This document shows, one piece after another, positions 42,222 to 54,129 of a DNA stretch of 64,000 nt (position 1 is its first letter; the number at the start of each line of letters is the position of its first letter). The DNA is from Beutenbergia cavernae DSM 12333. Its GTDB lineage: Bacteria > Actinomycetota > Actinomycetes > Actinomycetales > Beutenbergiaceae. Where the stretch lies: NCBI RefSeq assembly GCF_000023105.1, contig NC_012669.1:1364001-1428000 (forward strand), written 5' to 3'. Below the pieces are notes generated by a model. It saw nothing but the letters and a program-made list of their open reading frames with translations. It ran no database searches and was not told the DNA's origin. Position numbers and translations under genes: made by a program.

Positions 42222-43978
42222 GCACGCGCCAGCGTCGGGGCGTGCGCGCCGTCTCGGCGCTCTCGCTGGCCGCCGTCGCCGCGGCGCTGCTCTCCGCCTG
42301 CGTCGCGCTGCCGACGTCCGGACCGGTCCAGCAGGGGCTCACCGAGGTCCCCGAACCCCCGGGTCTGGGGTTCCTGGGCAACCCGCCGGAGCCGGGCGAC
42401 TCCCCGTCGGAGATCCTGTCCGGCTTCGTGCAGGCCGCGACGAGCGGGCTGTCCGCGGACAGCGAGTTCTCGCTCGCGCGGATGTTCCTCACGCCGGAGG
42501 CCAGCTCGACCTGGCGCCCGCTCGAGGAGGTGCTCGTCTACGCGACCGAGTCGACGCCCGAGATCGACGTCCAGGCGCAGGGCGGTGACGGCCCCGGCGC
42601 GACGCAGCCGCCGATCGAGGACGCCGACCGGGCGAGCGCCGTCATCTCCGTGCACGCGGTGGCCGCCGTCGACGCCCACGGCACCTACACGGTGTCCGCG
42701 ACGCCGGAACTTCCCACGGACCTCGACTTCACCCTCGTGCGCGTCGACGGCGAGTGGCGCATCGAGGTGCTCCCGGACGGGATGCTCGTGTCCGAGCCGA
42801 CGTTCGGCCCGTCGTTCCGCCAGATGCCGCTGTACTTCTGGAGCCCCGACTTCGAGGCGCTCGTCCCGGACGTCCGCTACTTCCCCTCGCAGAACGCGGC
42901 CGGGTACGCGGTGACCGAGCTCCTCGCCGGCCCGTCGAGCTGGCTGTCGAGCGCCGTCGCGACGCGCATCCCCGACGGGGTGACGCTCGACGTCGCGTCG
43001 TCGGTCGTGGTCGCCGACGGCGTCGCGAGCGTCAACCTGTCGGCCGAGGCGCAGGCGGCGGACTTCGAGGACCGGAAGTACCTGTACACCCAGATCCAGC
43101 AGACCCTCCTGGCGATCCCGTCGATCCGGTCGGTGGAGCTGACGATGGGTGGGGCGGCGTACCAGGTTCCCTCGGGGATGCCCGAGCCGATCGTCGAGCC
43201 GCGCGTGGGGAGCGTGGCCACCGTGCTCACCAACGGGACCCTCGCCCGCCTGCAGGGTTCAACGGTGACCCCCGTCGACGGCGTCGGGGACCTCTCGGAC
43301 CTGCTGCCCGCGAACCCGGCCGTCGGCTACGGGGACGAGGGGACCGTGCTGCTGGCGGGAGCGGACGCCGTCGTGCACGTCTCCGGCGAGGGCGCCGTGA
43401 CCACGCTGATCACGGGGCGTGCGCTGGCGCCGCCCTCGTTCGACCGTCAGGGCTGGGTCTGGACGGCGCCGCGTGACACGGACGGCACGTTGCTCGTCGC
43501 GCAGGTCGGCGGCGAGCCGGAGGTCGTGAGCGCGCCGTGGCTGGAGGGTGCCCAGGTGCTCGGGCTGCGGGTCTCGCGGGAGGGCGCCCGGATCGCCGTC
43601 CTGCTCCGCCGGGACGGCGTCGACGAGGTCGTCGTCGCCGCCGTCGTGCGGGATGCGGTCGGGATGCCGCGCACGGTGCCGGAGGGCATTCCGGTGGCGT
43701 CGCGGCTGCTCGCCGCCCGAGGGGTGGTGTGGGTGGACTCCACGACTGTCGCCGTGCTCGCCCAGCCCGGCGCGGAGAGCGACCCGGCGGTGCGGCTCGC
43801 CACGGTCCCCGGGCCGCACGAGACGACGCAGGCGGTGCCGGCGGCCGTCTCGCTCGCCGCCGGCAACGGCTCGCAGGAGCTGCTCGTGGGCACGTCGGAC
43901 GACCATGTCCTGGCGCGGAGCGGGCTGCGGTGGGAGCTGGCCGCGGAGGACGTGCGGGATCCGGCGTACCCCGGCTGA
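42218..43978 (+). CDS. lpqB: Lipoprotein LpqB, MtrB accessory factor
   Basis: The 586-aa lipoprotein has a signal peptide with lipobox LLSAC (Cys about 28), followed by ALPTSGPVQQG. A GerMN-type domain lies at about 200-300 (YFPSQNAAGYAVTELLAGPS, then SVNLSAEAQAADFEDRKYLY) and a beta-propeller-like LpqB C-terminal domain after about 330. LpqB interacts with the MtrB sensor domain and tunes MtrA signalling and cell-wall homeostasis. It overlaps mtrB by ATGA. Normal length for Micrococcales. Confidence 0.93.
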   Translation: MSTRQRRGVRAVSALSLAAVAAALLSACVALPTSGPVQQGLTEVPEPPGLGFLGNPPEPGDSPSEILSGFVQAATSGLSADSEFSLARMFLTPEASSTWRPLEEVLVYATESTPEIDVQAQGGDGPGATQPPIEDADRASAVISVHAVAAVDAHGTYTVSATPELPTDLDFTLVRVDGEWRIEVLPDGMLVSEPTFGPSFRQMPLYFWSPDFEALVPDVRYFPSQNAAGYAVTELLAGPSSWLSSAVATRIPDGVTLDVASSVVVADGVASVNLSAEAQAADFEDRKYLYTQIQQTLLAIPSIRSVELTMGGAAYQVPSGMPEPIVEPRVGSVATVLTNGTLARLQGSTVTPVDGVGDLSDLLPANPAVGYGDEGTVLLAGADAVVHVSGEGAVTTLITGRALAPPSFDRQGWVWTAPRDTDGTLLVAQVGGEPEVVSAPWLEGAQVLGLRVSREGARIAVLLRRDGVDEVVVAAVVRDAVGMPRTVPEGIPVASRLLAARGVVWVDSTTVAVLAQPGAESDPAVRLATVPGPHETTQAVPAAVSLAAGNGSQELLVGTSDDHVLARSGLRWELAAEDVRDPAYPG

Positions 43979-44079
43979 GCGCTCGGCGGGTTGTCCCCAG
44001 GACGGTGCCGGCTGGCGCCGTCGTCCCTCGTCCCCAGGGCCATGCCGACGACGACAGACCGCGTGGCAGCGTGGCACGC

Positions 44080-44832
44080 GTGAGCGACGGCGAGAGCCTG
44101 CGGGCGGTGCGCGCCGCGGCGACCGCGACCGCGCGGGCGGCGGCGCGCGTCGTCGTGCCGGTGGAGTGCCCGGTGTGCGGGCAGCCGGACGAACGCCTCT
44201 GCCCGGGTTGCCGTGCAGTCCTCGACGGTCCGCTGCGCCGGCGCGACGGCGGTGCCCCGGCGATCGACGGCGCGTGGCCGGTCTGGGCGCTCGGTCCGTA
44301 CGAGGGTGGGCTGCGTGCCGTGGTGCTGGCGTGGAAGACGGCGGGACGCGCGGACCTCGGGTCCGAGCTCCGGGAAGCGATGGTGGCCGCGGGCGCCGCC
44401 TGGGCGCGCGCCGGTCCGGCGTCGTTGGAGGCCCCGGTCTGGGTCGTGCCGGCACCCTCGTCGCGCGCTCGGCGGCGGCGCGGTCGCCCTCCGGTCGCGG
44501 ACCTGGCCGACGGCCTGGCCGAGGGCATCGCCCACGCGGGCCGCGCCACGCGCGTCGTCGAGGTCCTGCGGCGGACCGGGGGCGGGCAGGCGGGCCGCGG
44601 CGCGCGGGCGCGCGGGTCCGCGGCCCGCGCCGGCACCCGCCTCGCCGCGCTGCCGCCGCCCGGGACCGCGTGCGTGCTCGTGGACGACGTGCTCACCACG
44701 GGTGCGACCCTCGCGGCCAGCCGCGACGTGCTGTGTTCGGGTGGGGCGCGGGTGCTGGGCGCGGTCGTGCTCGCGGCGGCGTCCTCGGCCGGCGGTGCGT
44801 CGCGGGGTCTGCCGCCGGCCTCGGTGAGGTGA
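44080..44832 (+). CDS. ComF-family phosphoribosyltransferase-like protein
   Basis: The 250-aa protein has an N-terminal zinc finger (CPVCGQPDERLCPGC, about 28-42) and a type I phosphoribosyltransferase fold with CVLVDDVLTTGATLAAS near 205. ComF proteins act in DNA uptake in naturally competent bacteria; in most Actinobacteria the role is unknown, and the gene is retained between lpqB and hpf. Start is the GTG at 44080, which lacks a strong ribosome-binding site. Confidence 0.85.
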   Translation: MSDGESLRAVRAAATATARAAARVVVPVECPVCGQPDERLCPGCRAVLDGPLRRRDGGAPAIDGAWPVWALGPYEGGLRAVVLAWKTAGRADLGSELREAMVAAGAAWARAGPASLEAPVWVVPAPSSRARRRRGRPPVADLADGLAEGIAHAGRATRVVEVLRRTGGGQAGRGARARGSAARAGTRLAALPPPGTACVLVDDVLTTGATLAASRDVLCSGGARVLGAVVLAAASSAGGASRGLPPASVR

Positions 44833-44904
44833 CCACGTGGTGAGACGAACCAGCCCGGGACGTCTCGTTCCTCGTCCGGCATGCCGAGGTGGGGGCCACT
44901 GGTC

Positions 44905-45070
44905 TAACGTCGGTGCATGGAGCGCCAGACGCGTCGCCCACCGGTAGGTGAGGGCGAGCGCCGCGGGGGTCCCTGGGGAGGTGGTACCTGAGTCGTCGCC
45001 CCCCGGTCCGGGTGGGCGCAGCACGAGCCCCGGACTCCCGGCCGTTGCAGCCGGGCCACTCATCGGAGGT
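44905..45070 (+). promoter_or_regulatory. Promoter and structured leader of hpf
   Basis: TAACGT (44905-44910) is a likely -10. The leader holds a 24-codon frame (44917-44991), then two hairpins: GTCCGGG (45006-45012) with CCCGGAC (45029-45035), and CCCGGC (45037-45042) with GCCGGG (45050-45055). The ribosome-binding site GGAGGT (45065-45070) follows 9 nt later. Confidence 0.45.
44917..44991 (+). CDS. Possible leaderless 24-aa upstream peptide of hpf
   Basis: An ATG lies 6 nt after TAACGT, the leaderless spacing, and opens 24 codons ending in TGA at 44989-44991. The peptide is Arg- and Gly-rich (starts MERQTRRPP, ends GGPWGGGT). It precedes two hairpins and the hpf ribosome-binding site, so translating it could influence hpf expression. 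It may equally be chance. Confidence 0.3.
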   Translation: MERQTRRPPVGEGERRGGPWGGGT

Positions 45071-45074
45071 ATCC

Positions 45075-45722
45075 ATGGAGATCGTCGTCGTCGGCCGCCA
45101 CACCGAGGTGCCGACCCGTTTCCGCCGGCACGTCGAGGACAAGCTGTCCAAGGTCGAGCAGCTCGCTCCCTTTGCCCAGCGCATCGACGTCGAGGTCACG
45201 CACGAGCCGAACCCGCGTCAGGCGGAGACGGCCGAGCGGATCGAGCTCACGGTGCGTGACCGCGGGCCGGTCGTGCGGGCGGAGGCGAGCGCGAGCGACC
45301 GCTACGCGGCGCTCGACGCCGCGACGACGAAGCTCCTGGAGCGGTTGCGTCGCGTGCGCGACCGCCGCAAGACGCACCACAACCGCAAGGATCCGATGCC
45401 GAGTCTCGACCTGCGCCCGCCGGGCGCGGCCGCGGGCGCCGACGACCGGCCGGAGATCCAGGACCACCCCGTCGCGCCGAGCGAGCGCGGGGTGGCCGTC
45501 GAGGCGCAGCTCGGCGACTCGCCCGTGCTGATCCGGCAGAAGGTCCACGAGGCCGCGCCGATGAGCGTCGACGACGCGCTGTACGAGATGGAGCTCGTCG
45601 GGCACCCGTTCTACCTCTTCATCGATGCCGAGACGGCTCAGCCGTGCGTGGTGTACCGGCGTCGCGGCTGGACCTACGGCGTCATCCGGCTCGACGCCCC
45701 GGTGGCGGTGCCTGCGCACTGA
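45075..45722 (+). CDS. hpf: Ribosome hibernation-promoting factor, long form
   Basis: The 215-aa long HPF has an N-terminal S30AE domain (1-100: MEIVVVGRHTEVPTRFRRHV, then KLSKVEQLAP and ERIELTVRDRGP) and a C-terminal dimerisation domain (about 155-210: VLIRQKVHEAAPMSVDDALYE and FYLFIDAETAQPCVVYRR). A charged linker joins them. Long HPF pairs 70S ribosomes into 100S dimers in stationary phase. GGAGGT precedes the ATG. The synteny lpqB-comF-hpf-secA is the actinobacterial norm. Confidence 0.95.
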   Translation: MEIVVVGRHTEVPTRFRRHVEDKLSKVEQLAPFAQRIDVEVTHEPNPRQAETAERIELTVRDRGPVVRAEASASDRYAALDAATTKLLERLRRVRDRRKTHHNRKDPMPSLDLRPPGAAAGADDRPEIQDHPVAPSERGVAVEAQLGDSPVLIRQKVHEAAPMSVDDALYEMELVGHPFYLFIDAETAQPCVVYRRRGWTYGVIRLDAPVAVPAH

Positions 45723-45777
45723 CCGTCCGCCGGCCGGGCCGGGAGGCGATGTCGGTGGCCGATGGCACGATCGGGCG

Positions 45778-47028
45778 GTGACGTCGACCAGCACGCCCGT
45801 TCCCGCGCCCCGACGCGAGGTGCTGACGCTCGCGCAGGCACGCCGCAGCGCGATCGCAGCCCAGGGGTTGGCCCGTGCGCGGCCGGCGGGTTCGGTGACC
45901 ATGGGTCACCTGCAGCGGCTCGTGGACCGTATCGGCCTGCTCCAGATCGACTCGGTCAACGTGATCGCCCGGGCGCACCTCCTGCCGATCTACTCGCGGC
46001 TCGGCCCGTACGACACGGCGCTGCTGCAGCGGGCCAGCAGCGTCTCGCCGCGCCGGCTGGTCGAGTATTGGGCGCACGAGGCGTCGTTCGTCCCGCCGGA
46101 GACGTACCAGCTCCTGCGCTGGCGGATGACGGCGAACGCCGCGAGTCACTGGGCCGTGTCGTTCTCGGCGTCCCACTCCGACGTCCTCGACGCGGTCCGT
46201 GATCTCGTCGCTGACTCCGGCCCGCTCACGGCACGCGAGGCGCACGATCGGCTCGACCACTCGACCCCCGTCCAGCGCGAGGAGTGGGGGTGGAACTGGA
46301 CGATCGCGAAGCGCGCGCTCGAGCACCTGTTCTTCGTCGGGGAGCTGACGTCGGCCGGGAGAACGACGCAGTTCGAGCGTCGCTACGACCTGACGGAGCG
46401 CGTGCTGCCGCCGGCCGTCCTGGCCGAGCCGGTCCCGGACACGGCCACGGCGCAGCGCGAGCTCGTCCGGATCGCCGCCTCGGCGCTGGGCGTCGCCTCC
46501 CTGCGGTGCCTGCGCGACTACTTCCGCATGCCCGCCGAGGCAACGCAGCGGGCCGTGACCGAGCTCGTCGACGCCGGTGAGCTCCATGCGGTGACCGTGC
46601 GCGACTGGGGGCCGGCGTACGTCCACGAGGCGGCGGCCCACCCGCGCCGGGTCCGCGCCCGCGCGCTGCTCGCGCCGTTCGACCCGCTCGTGTTCGAGCG
46701 CGCACGGCTCGAGGCGCTGTTCGGCATGCACTACCGCATCGAGATCTACACGCCCGCCCACAAGAGGGTGCACGGCTACTACGTCCTGCCGTTCCTGCTC
46801 GGCGACGCGATGGCCGCGCGTGTCGACCTCAAGGCGGACCGCGCGTCGGGCCGTCTCCTGGTGCGCGCGGCGTTCGCCGAAGATGGCGCGCCCGCCGACA
46901 CCGCGGAGGAGCTCGCCGCCGAGCTCGGCGAGCTGGCCACCTGGCTCGGTCTCTCGGACGTCGTGATCGACGACGCCGCACGTGGAGACCTCCTGGCGGG
47001 TCTGGCGCCGCTGCTCCCTCGCACCTGA
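45778..47028 (+). CDS. Winged-helix DNA glycosylase, YcaQ/AlkX type
   Basis: The 416-aa protein belongs to the HTH_42/YcaQ family of DNA glycosylases that unhook interstrand crosslinks and remove bulky alkyl lesions. Motifs: LQIDSVNVIARAHLLPIYSRLGPYD at the start (family signature; QIDSVN), YWAHEASFVPPETY, RVRARALLAPFDPLVFERARLEALFG and YTPAHKRVHGYYVLPFLLGD. Start GTG at 45778. It separates hpf from secA, an insertion relative to many actinobacterial maps. It could be part of a response to alkylating natural products. Confidence 0.83.
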   Translation: MTSTSTPVPAPRREVLTLAQARRSAIAAQGLARARPAGSVTMGHLQRLVDRIGLLQIDSVNVIARAHLLPIYSRLGPYDTALLQRASSVSPRRLVEYWAHEASFVPPETYQLLRWRMTANAASHWAVSFSASHSDVLDAVRDLVADSGPLTAREAHDRLDHSTPVQREEWGWNWTIAKRALEHLFFVGELTSAGRTTQFERRYDLTERVLPPAVLAEPVPDTATAQRELVRIAASALGVASLRCLRDYFRMPAEATQRAVTELVDAGELHAVTVRDWGPAYVHEAAAHPRRVRARALLAPFDPLVFERARLEALFGMHYRIEIYTPAHKRVHGYYVLPFLLGDAMAARVDLKADRASGRLLVRAAFAEDGAPADTAEELAAELGELATWLGLSDVVIDDAARGDLLAGLAPLLPRT

Positions 47029-47171
47029 ACCAGCGTCGCGGTGCCGCCGCCGTGGGAACCCCTGCGGCGCCGTCGTCGTCCTACCTCGTAGGCGTCAGCT
47101 CCTGTCTCTTGTCGGTCGCGATCCTCCTGCGCTCGTTCCTCGCTGTCGGAGTCCTCGCTCGTTTCCTCGCC

Positions 47172-47177
47172 TACGAT
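47172..47177 (+). promoter_or_regulatory. Probable -10 element of secA
   Basis: TACGAT at 47172-47177, about 77 nt upstream of the GTG start at 47254. No good -35 hexamer at the expected distance. The rest of the 225-nt gap shows no gene. Confidence 0.4.
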
Positions 47178-47253
47178 GGACGGGGCGCACCACGCCCCAC
47201 CGCCCGCGCGCCTTCGCATCGGCGCGGGCCGACGAGCCGAACTGGAGTGACGC

Positions 47254-50160
<2,907 letters not shown>

Positions 50161-50248
50161 GGTCCATCCTCTCGGGAGACGAGCTCTCGCGGCGCGGACG
50201 GCGAGCTCGGTCTCGCGCGACCGCGCCAGCCGCGCCACGATTGCTCCG

Positions 50249-52864
50249 ATGCCGAGCTGGCCCTTCGCAGCACGTGAGCAGGCGCAGCGAGCGCTTGTCG
50301 GACACATCCGCTCGCGCGCTGGATCGCTGCTGCTGTCCGGCGCTGCGGGCACGGGTAAGACACGTCTCGCCCGCGAGGTGTCGCGATCGCTCGAAGCGGC
50401 CGGCTGGACCGTGCACTGGGCGACGGCGGGGGCCACGCTGCGCGACCAGCCGCTCGCAGCGCTCGCGCTGCTCGTTCCGGATTTCGGGAGTGATCCCCTC
50501 GCGTCACTCAGGGCAGCCGTCGCCGCTCTCGACGACCTGGGCGACCGGAGCCTGCTCGTCGTTGACGACGCGCACTGGCTCGACGATGTCTCCGCTCTGG
50601 TCTTGCGGTCGGCGATCGAGCGGTCGGGTACCGCGGTCCTCCTCGTCGTGCGCGACGAGGAGCACTTGTCGGGTGACGTCGCGGCGCTTGCCGAGACCGA
50701 CGCGCTGACCCGAGTCGACGTGCCGCCCCTGAGGCAAGAAGAAGTCGCGGAGGTTCTCACGGTGGTGCTCAACGGCCGCGTGGATCCGAGCACGGTTCGT
50801 CAGATGTGGGAACTGAGCGCGGGAAATGCGCTGTTCCTGCGGCTGCTCATCGACGATGCAGTCGAGACAGGAGGACTTCTGCACCAAGCGGGGGTGTGGA
50901 CCTCGTCCGTCGACGGGATGCAGGAGGGCCCGGCCCTCGCTGCCGCTGTGGAGGATCGCATCGCCGCGACGTTGGATCGACACCGGGCTGACAGAGACCT
51001 TGCCGAGCTGCTCGCATTCGCCGAACCGGTGCGCCTGGACGTGCTGGAGGTGCTCGTCCCCACATCCGACCTCGACGGGCGGCGCACGGAGATCGAGCGG
51101 CTCGAAGCCACGGGTCTCGTTCAGATGGACGCTGGGACTGGCCCCCCGGTCGTCAGGTTCGCGCACCCCCTCTTCGGTGAGCATCTGCGCGCCAGGACCG
51201 GCTCGCTTCGAGCACGACGACTTCACAGCGTGATCGCGACCGCGCTGCGGCGCCGCGGCGAGAGCGACCCGGTGCGCCTAGCCGGTCACCTGTACGCCGC
51301 AGGCGAGAAGTCCGAGCCTGGCATCTTCGCCAGAGCAGCCAACGCGGCCTTGCGTCGTCTCGATCTCCGTCTTGCTACGAAGTTCGCCGAAGTGGCATTC
51401 GATGCTGCGCCGACCCCTCGTACGGGGTTCGACCTGGCGTTCGCAGCTTCGTGGTCTGGGGAGGGCCGACGGGCCGATGACCTCGTGCCGCGACTCCACG
51501 AGCTGGCCACCACGCCCGCGGAACACGCCGCGATCACACAGGTTGCGGCGGCGAATCTCGCCTTCATGCTGAAACGGCCCGACGAGGCCCTGCACGTCTT
51601 GGACCGCGCGGCGGCGCGAGGTCTCGGCGATCCGACGGCCGACGCCGAGATTCGCGCGATGCGGTGCTGGCTGCGCTCCTTCGAGGGTGATCTCCGTGGC
51701 GCTCGTGACGACCACCGCAGAGTGCGTGATGTCGACGGACTCTCATCGCTTGGCCGGGCTGCCGCGCTGGTCGGCTCGATAGTCATATGCGCGCTGCAGG
51801 GCGAGCCCCTGCCGTCGTCATTGGCGGCGAGCGCGCCGCCGACGGCCGTGGGCTCCTACGGAACCGCGATCGAGCGATTCGTCATCACCGAGGCGATTCT
51901 TCTGCACCGTCGGCTCAGCGGCGACGTGCGTGGCGTCGACGAGCTGGTGGCGGATGCCGCTTCCATGGACGTGAGATTGTCGCCGTTCGGGGCGCTCTCG
52001 CGCTCGTTGCGAGGATTTGCGGCGCACGCGGCCGGGGCCATGGATGCCGCTGTTCCGTTGTTGCTCGATTCACTGACCATCGCCGAAGAGGCTTTCACTG
52101 GTGGATGGGAGTACATCACAGCGATCACGCTGACCGAGGCGCGAGCGCTGCTCGGCGACGCCCGCGGTGCGCGGGAGAGCTGGGCCGACGTTGAGCGCCA
52201 CCGACACCCTGCCGTGGCGATGCGCGAACCGTCCGGGCTTCTCGCTCGCACCTGGCTCGAGGTCTCCGAGGGCCGTCACTCGGCGGCTCGGGCGACGGCC
52301 TCCGGGGCCGCGGAACTCGCGCGTGACCGAGGGTTCGGAGCTGTCGAGGTCGTCGCGCTCGAGACCATGGTCCGCCTCGGCGGAACAGAGGTGGCTGGAC
52401 GGTTGAGCGATCTCGCGGCGATCGTGTGCGGCCCGCGCGCGGTAGCCGCCGCCGCGGCAGCCCGGGCAGCAGCGGATGGTGATGACGTCGCCCTCCGAGC
52501 TGCTGCGCGCCTCTACGAACGCATGGGTGACCTGGCGGTCGCCGCAGACGTCGAGGCGCTCGCGGCCGTTCGGTCACGCGCGACCGGGCACCTGGGCAGT
52601 GCGATCAGCAGCCGAGGCCGAGCACTGGAACTTGCGGCGCGATGCGGCGGGCTTGATACGCCCGCCCTGCGAGCCGCCCGCAGCGGGCCCGCGCTGTCGG
52701 TGCGCGAGGGCGAGGTGACGGCGCTCGCGGCCCGCGGCCTCACCAACCGTCAGATCGCGGAGCTGCTGACGCTGTCCGTCCGGACGGTCGAGGGGCATCG
52801 GTACCGCGCCGGCCTCAAGCTCACCGCTGACGGGAGGTCGGACTCTCAGGCTGGGCCGAGGTGA
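50249..52864 (+). CDS. LAL-type LuxR-family ATPase transcriptional regulator
   Basis: The 871-aa protein has an N-terminal STAND-type ATPase (Walker A LSGAAGTGKTRLAREV at about 30-45; Walker B SLLVVDDAHWLDD at about 102), a long helical TPR-like middle, and a C-terminal LuxR HTH (about 815-865: LSVREGEVTALAARGLTNRQ and VRTVEGHRYRAGL). Such regulators sense small molecules and activate catabolic or secondary-metabolism genes. Third codon positions contain more A/T than in secA, hinting at a different history. The gene is convergent with the HerA operon (3 nt between stops), so it does not share a promoter with it. Its target is unknown; the xylanase is one candidate. Confidence 0.85.
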   Translation: MPSWPFAAREQAQRALVGHIRSRAGSLLLSGAAGTGKTRLAREVSRSLEAAGWTVHWATAGATLRDQPLAALALLVPDFGSDPLASLRAAVAALDDLGDRSLLVVDDAHWLDDVSALVLRSAIERSGTAVLLVVRDEEHLSGDVAALAETDALTRVDVPPLRQEEVAEVLTVVLNGRVDPSTVRQMWELSAGNALFLRLLIDDAVETGGLLHQAGVWTSSVDGMQEGPALAAAVEDRIAATLDRHRADRDLAELLAFAEPVRLDVLEVLVPTSDLDGRRTEIERLEATGLVQMDAGTGPPVVRFAHPLFGEHLRARTGSLRARRLHSVIATALRRRGESDPVRLAGHLYAAGEKSEPGIFARAANAALRRLDLRLATKFAEVAFDAAPTPRTGFDLAFAASWSGEGRRADDLVPRLHELATTPAEHAAITQVAAANLAFMLKRPDEALHVLDRAAARGLGDPTADAEIRAMRCWLRSFEGDLRGARDDHRRVRDVDGLSSLGRAAALVGSIVICALQGEPLPSSLAASAPPTAVGSYGTAIERFVITEAILLHRRLSGDVRGVDELVADAASMDVRLSPFGALSRSLRGFAAHAAGAMDAAVPLLLDSLTIAEEAFTGGWEYITAITLTEARALLGDARGARESWADVERHRHPAVAMREPSGLLARTWLEVSEGRHSAARATASGAAELARDRGFGAVEVVALETMVRLGGTEVAGRLSDLAAIVCGPRAVAAAAAARAAADGDDVALRAAARLYERMGDLAVAADVEALAAVRSRATGHLGSAISSRGRALELAARCGGLDTPALRAARSGPALSVREGEVTALAARGLTNRQIAELLTLSVRTVEGHRYRAGLKLTADGRSDSQAGPR

Positions 52865-52867
52865 GAT

Positions 52868-53782
52868 TCAGGGTCTCGACGGCGGCGCGACAGGCACGGG
52901 CTTCCTTGCCTCGGGCGGAGGGGGCAGTGCTCCCGGAGGTGGCGGAGTCGTCGGTGGCTCCTTCTTGGCATCCGGGTTCTTCGGGGGAGCGCCGGCGTTG
53001 CCCGCCGCTTCGCTTCGGCCCGGGAGCCGATCTAGTGGTGGACCTCCACCCGGACGCCCTGGGGCCGGAACCTCCGGCCGGGTGACGGGGAGCGGCTGGG
53101 GTGGGCGGTCGACTGCTGAGCGTCCGGCGTCCGTGGTCGCGGGCCGCGCGCCGTCCTGCGACGCGTTGCGCTCGAGGCCCGGAGCCCTGGGGTGCCCGGC
53201 GTCGGCGGGCAGCTTCCCGTCTCCCGAGCGGGGACCGTGCTCCGTGGCGAGCTTGTGGTCGCGGTCGAGCATCTCGCCGCGCTCCTTGGGGCTGGACGGG
53301 CCGATGTGCTCGACCTTCGTCGTCCTACCGCCGTCGCTGTCGACCTTCGTCTCTTGCCTGTCGGTCGAGACTCGCGGAGTGCCTTGGCTGACCTTCACCT
53401 TGTCATCGGCCTGCGCGTGCCCCTCCTGGATCTTGTTCCTGCTCGCGGCATCGCTCTCCGAGACTTTTTGCTTCGAGGCCTCCCTCGAACCCTCGACGTC
53501 TTGTGTCTTCATCTTCTCTTCGTGCTTGTTTTGCCCCTCTTGCATCTTCTCTTCGTGCTTGTGCTTCTCTTCCTGCAGGTGCTCCTCGTGCTTGTTCTGG
53601 CTCTCCTGCACCTTCTCCTCGTGCTTGTGCTTCTCCTCCTGCATGTGTTCCTGATGCCTCTGCTCCATGTACTCCTTCCCGACTTCGAAGGCCTTCTCCA
53701 TCAGGTAGACCACGGGGGGCTTGAGGAAGTCGATCTTGCGGAGCGACGCGACCAGTGAGGGCGACGCGCCGTACGTGCTCAC
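52868..53782 (-). CDS. KHEEK-repeat coiled-coil, proline-rich protein (HerA operon, gene D)
   Basis: I do not recognise a family. The 304-aa protein has a short N-terminal region (1-35; FLKPPVVYLMEKAFEVGKEY), then a strongly charged coiled coil built of two 22-residue repeats (49-70 and 71-92) around KHKHEEK and QNKHEE, then a polar helical stretch to about 130, and a C-terminal half (about 140-304) rich in Pro, Gly, Arg and Ala. No membrane segment. The repeat part of the DNA is clearly poorer in GC than its surroundings. GTG start overlaps the stop of gene C. As last gene of a four-gene coupled operon it may be a structural scaffold for the ATPase complex. Confidence 0.72.
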   Translation of the reverse strand: MSTYGASPSLVASLRKIDFLKPPVVYLMEKAFEVGKEYMEQRHQEHMQEEKHKHEEKVQESQNKHEEHLQEEKHKHEEKMQEGQNKHEEKMKTQDVEGSREASKQKVSESDAASRNKIQEGHAQADDKVKVSQGTPRVSTDRQETKVDSDGGRTTKVEHIGPSSPKERGEMLDRDHKLATEHGPRSGDGKLPADAGHPRAPGLERNASQDGARPATTDAGRSAVDRPPQPLPVTRPEVPAPGRPGGGPPLDRLPGRSEAAGNAGAPPKNPDAKKEPPTTPPPPGALPPPPEARKPVPVAPPSRP

Positions 53783-54129
53783 GATGCGCCGCCACCGGAG
53801 GAGTCGACGCTCTCCGGGAACTCGGTGCCCATGAGCGCGACAAGCTCCAGCTCGGCCTCCATCGTCGCGCCCCGGAGCGAGTACTCGCGGATCAGTTCCG
53901 GTTCGGCGTGGGTGAAAAGGGTGACGCCGGCCTCGAGCCAGTCCTGGTAGGAGGCCAGCAGCCGCTCCGCTCCCGGATCGGCGTCGGCGTGGGTGGCCAG
54001 CCCGCGCAGCAGCTCGAACACCACTGCGCGGATCATCGTCGCCTCGTCGTCCGACCCGGCGGATACGCACGCGTCGACAGCGGCCTTCCCTGTCGACGAC
54101 CCGACCTTCACCAGGCTCACGGTGCTCAT
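53779..54129 (-). CDS. Small helical protein (HerA operon, gene C)
   Basis: The 116-aa protein is of unknown family, predicted mostly alpha-helical and acidic (ATMIRAVVFELLRGLATHAD, RLLASYQDWLEAGV, ATMEAELELVALMG). No membrane segment and no metal motif; a single Cys at about 21. Its ATG overlaps the ATPase stop (ATGA) and its stop overlaps gene D (GTGA), so it is made in step with both. An adaptor or chaperone-like role is possible, but nothing in the sequence proves it. Confidence 0.72.
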   Translation of the reverse strand: MSTVSLVKVGSSTGKAAVDACVSAGSDDEATMIRAVVFELLRGLATHADADPGAERLLASYQDWLEAGVTLFTHAEPELIREYSLRGATMEAELELVALMGTEFPESVDSSGGGAS

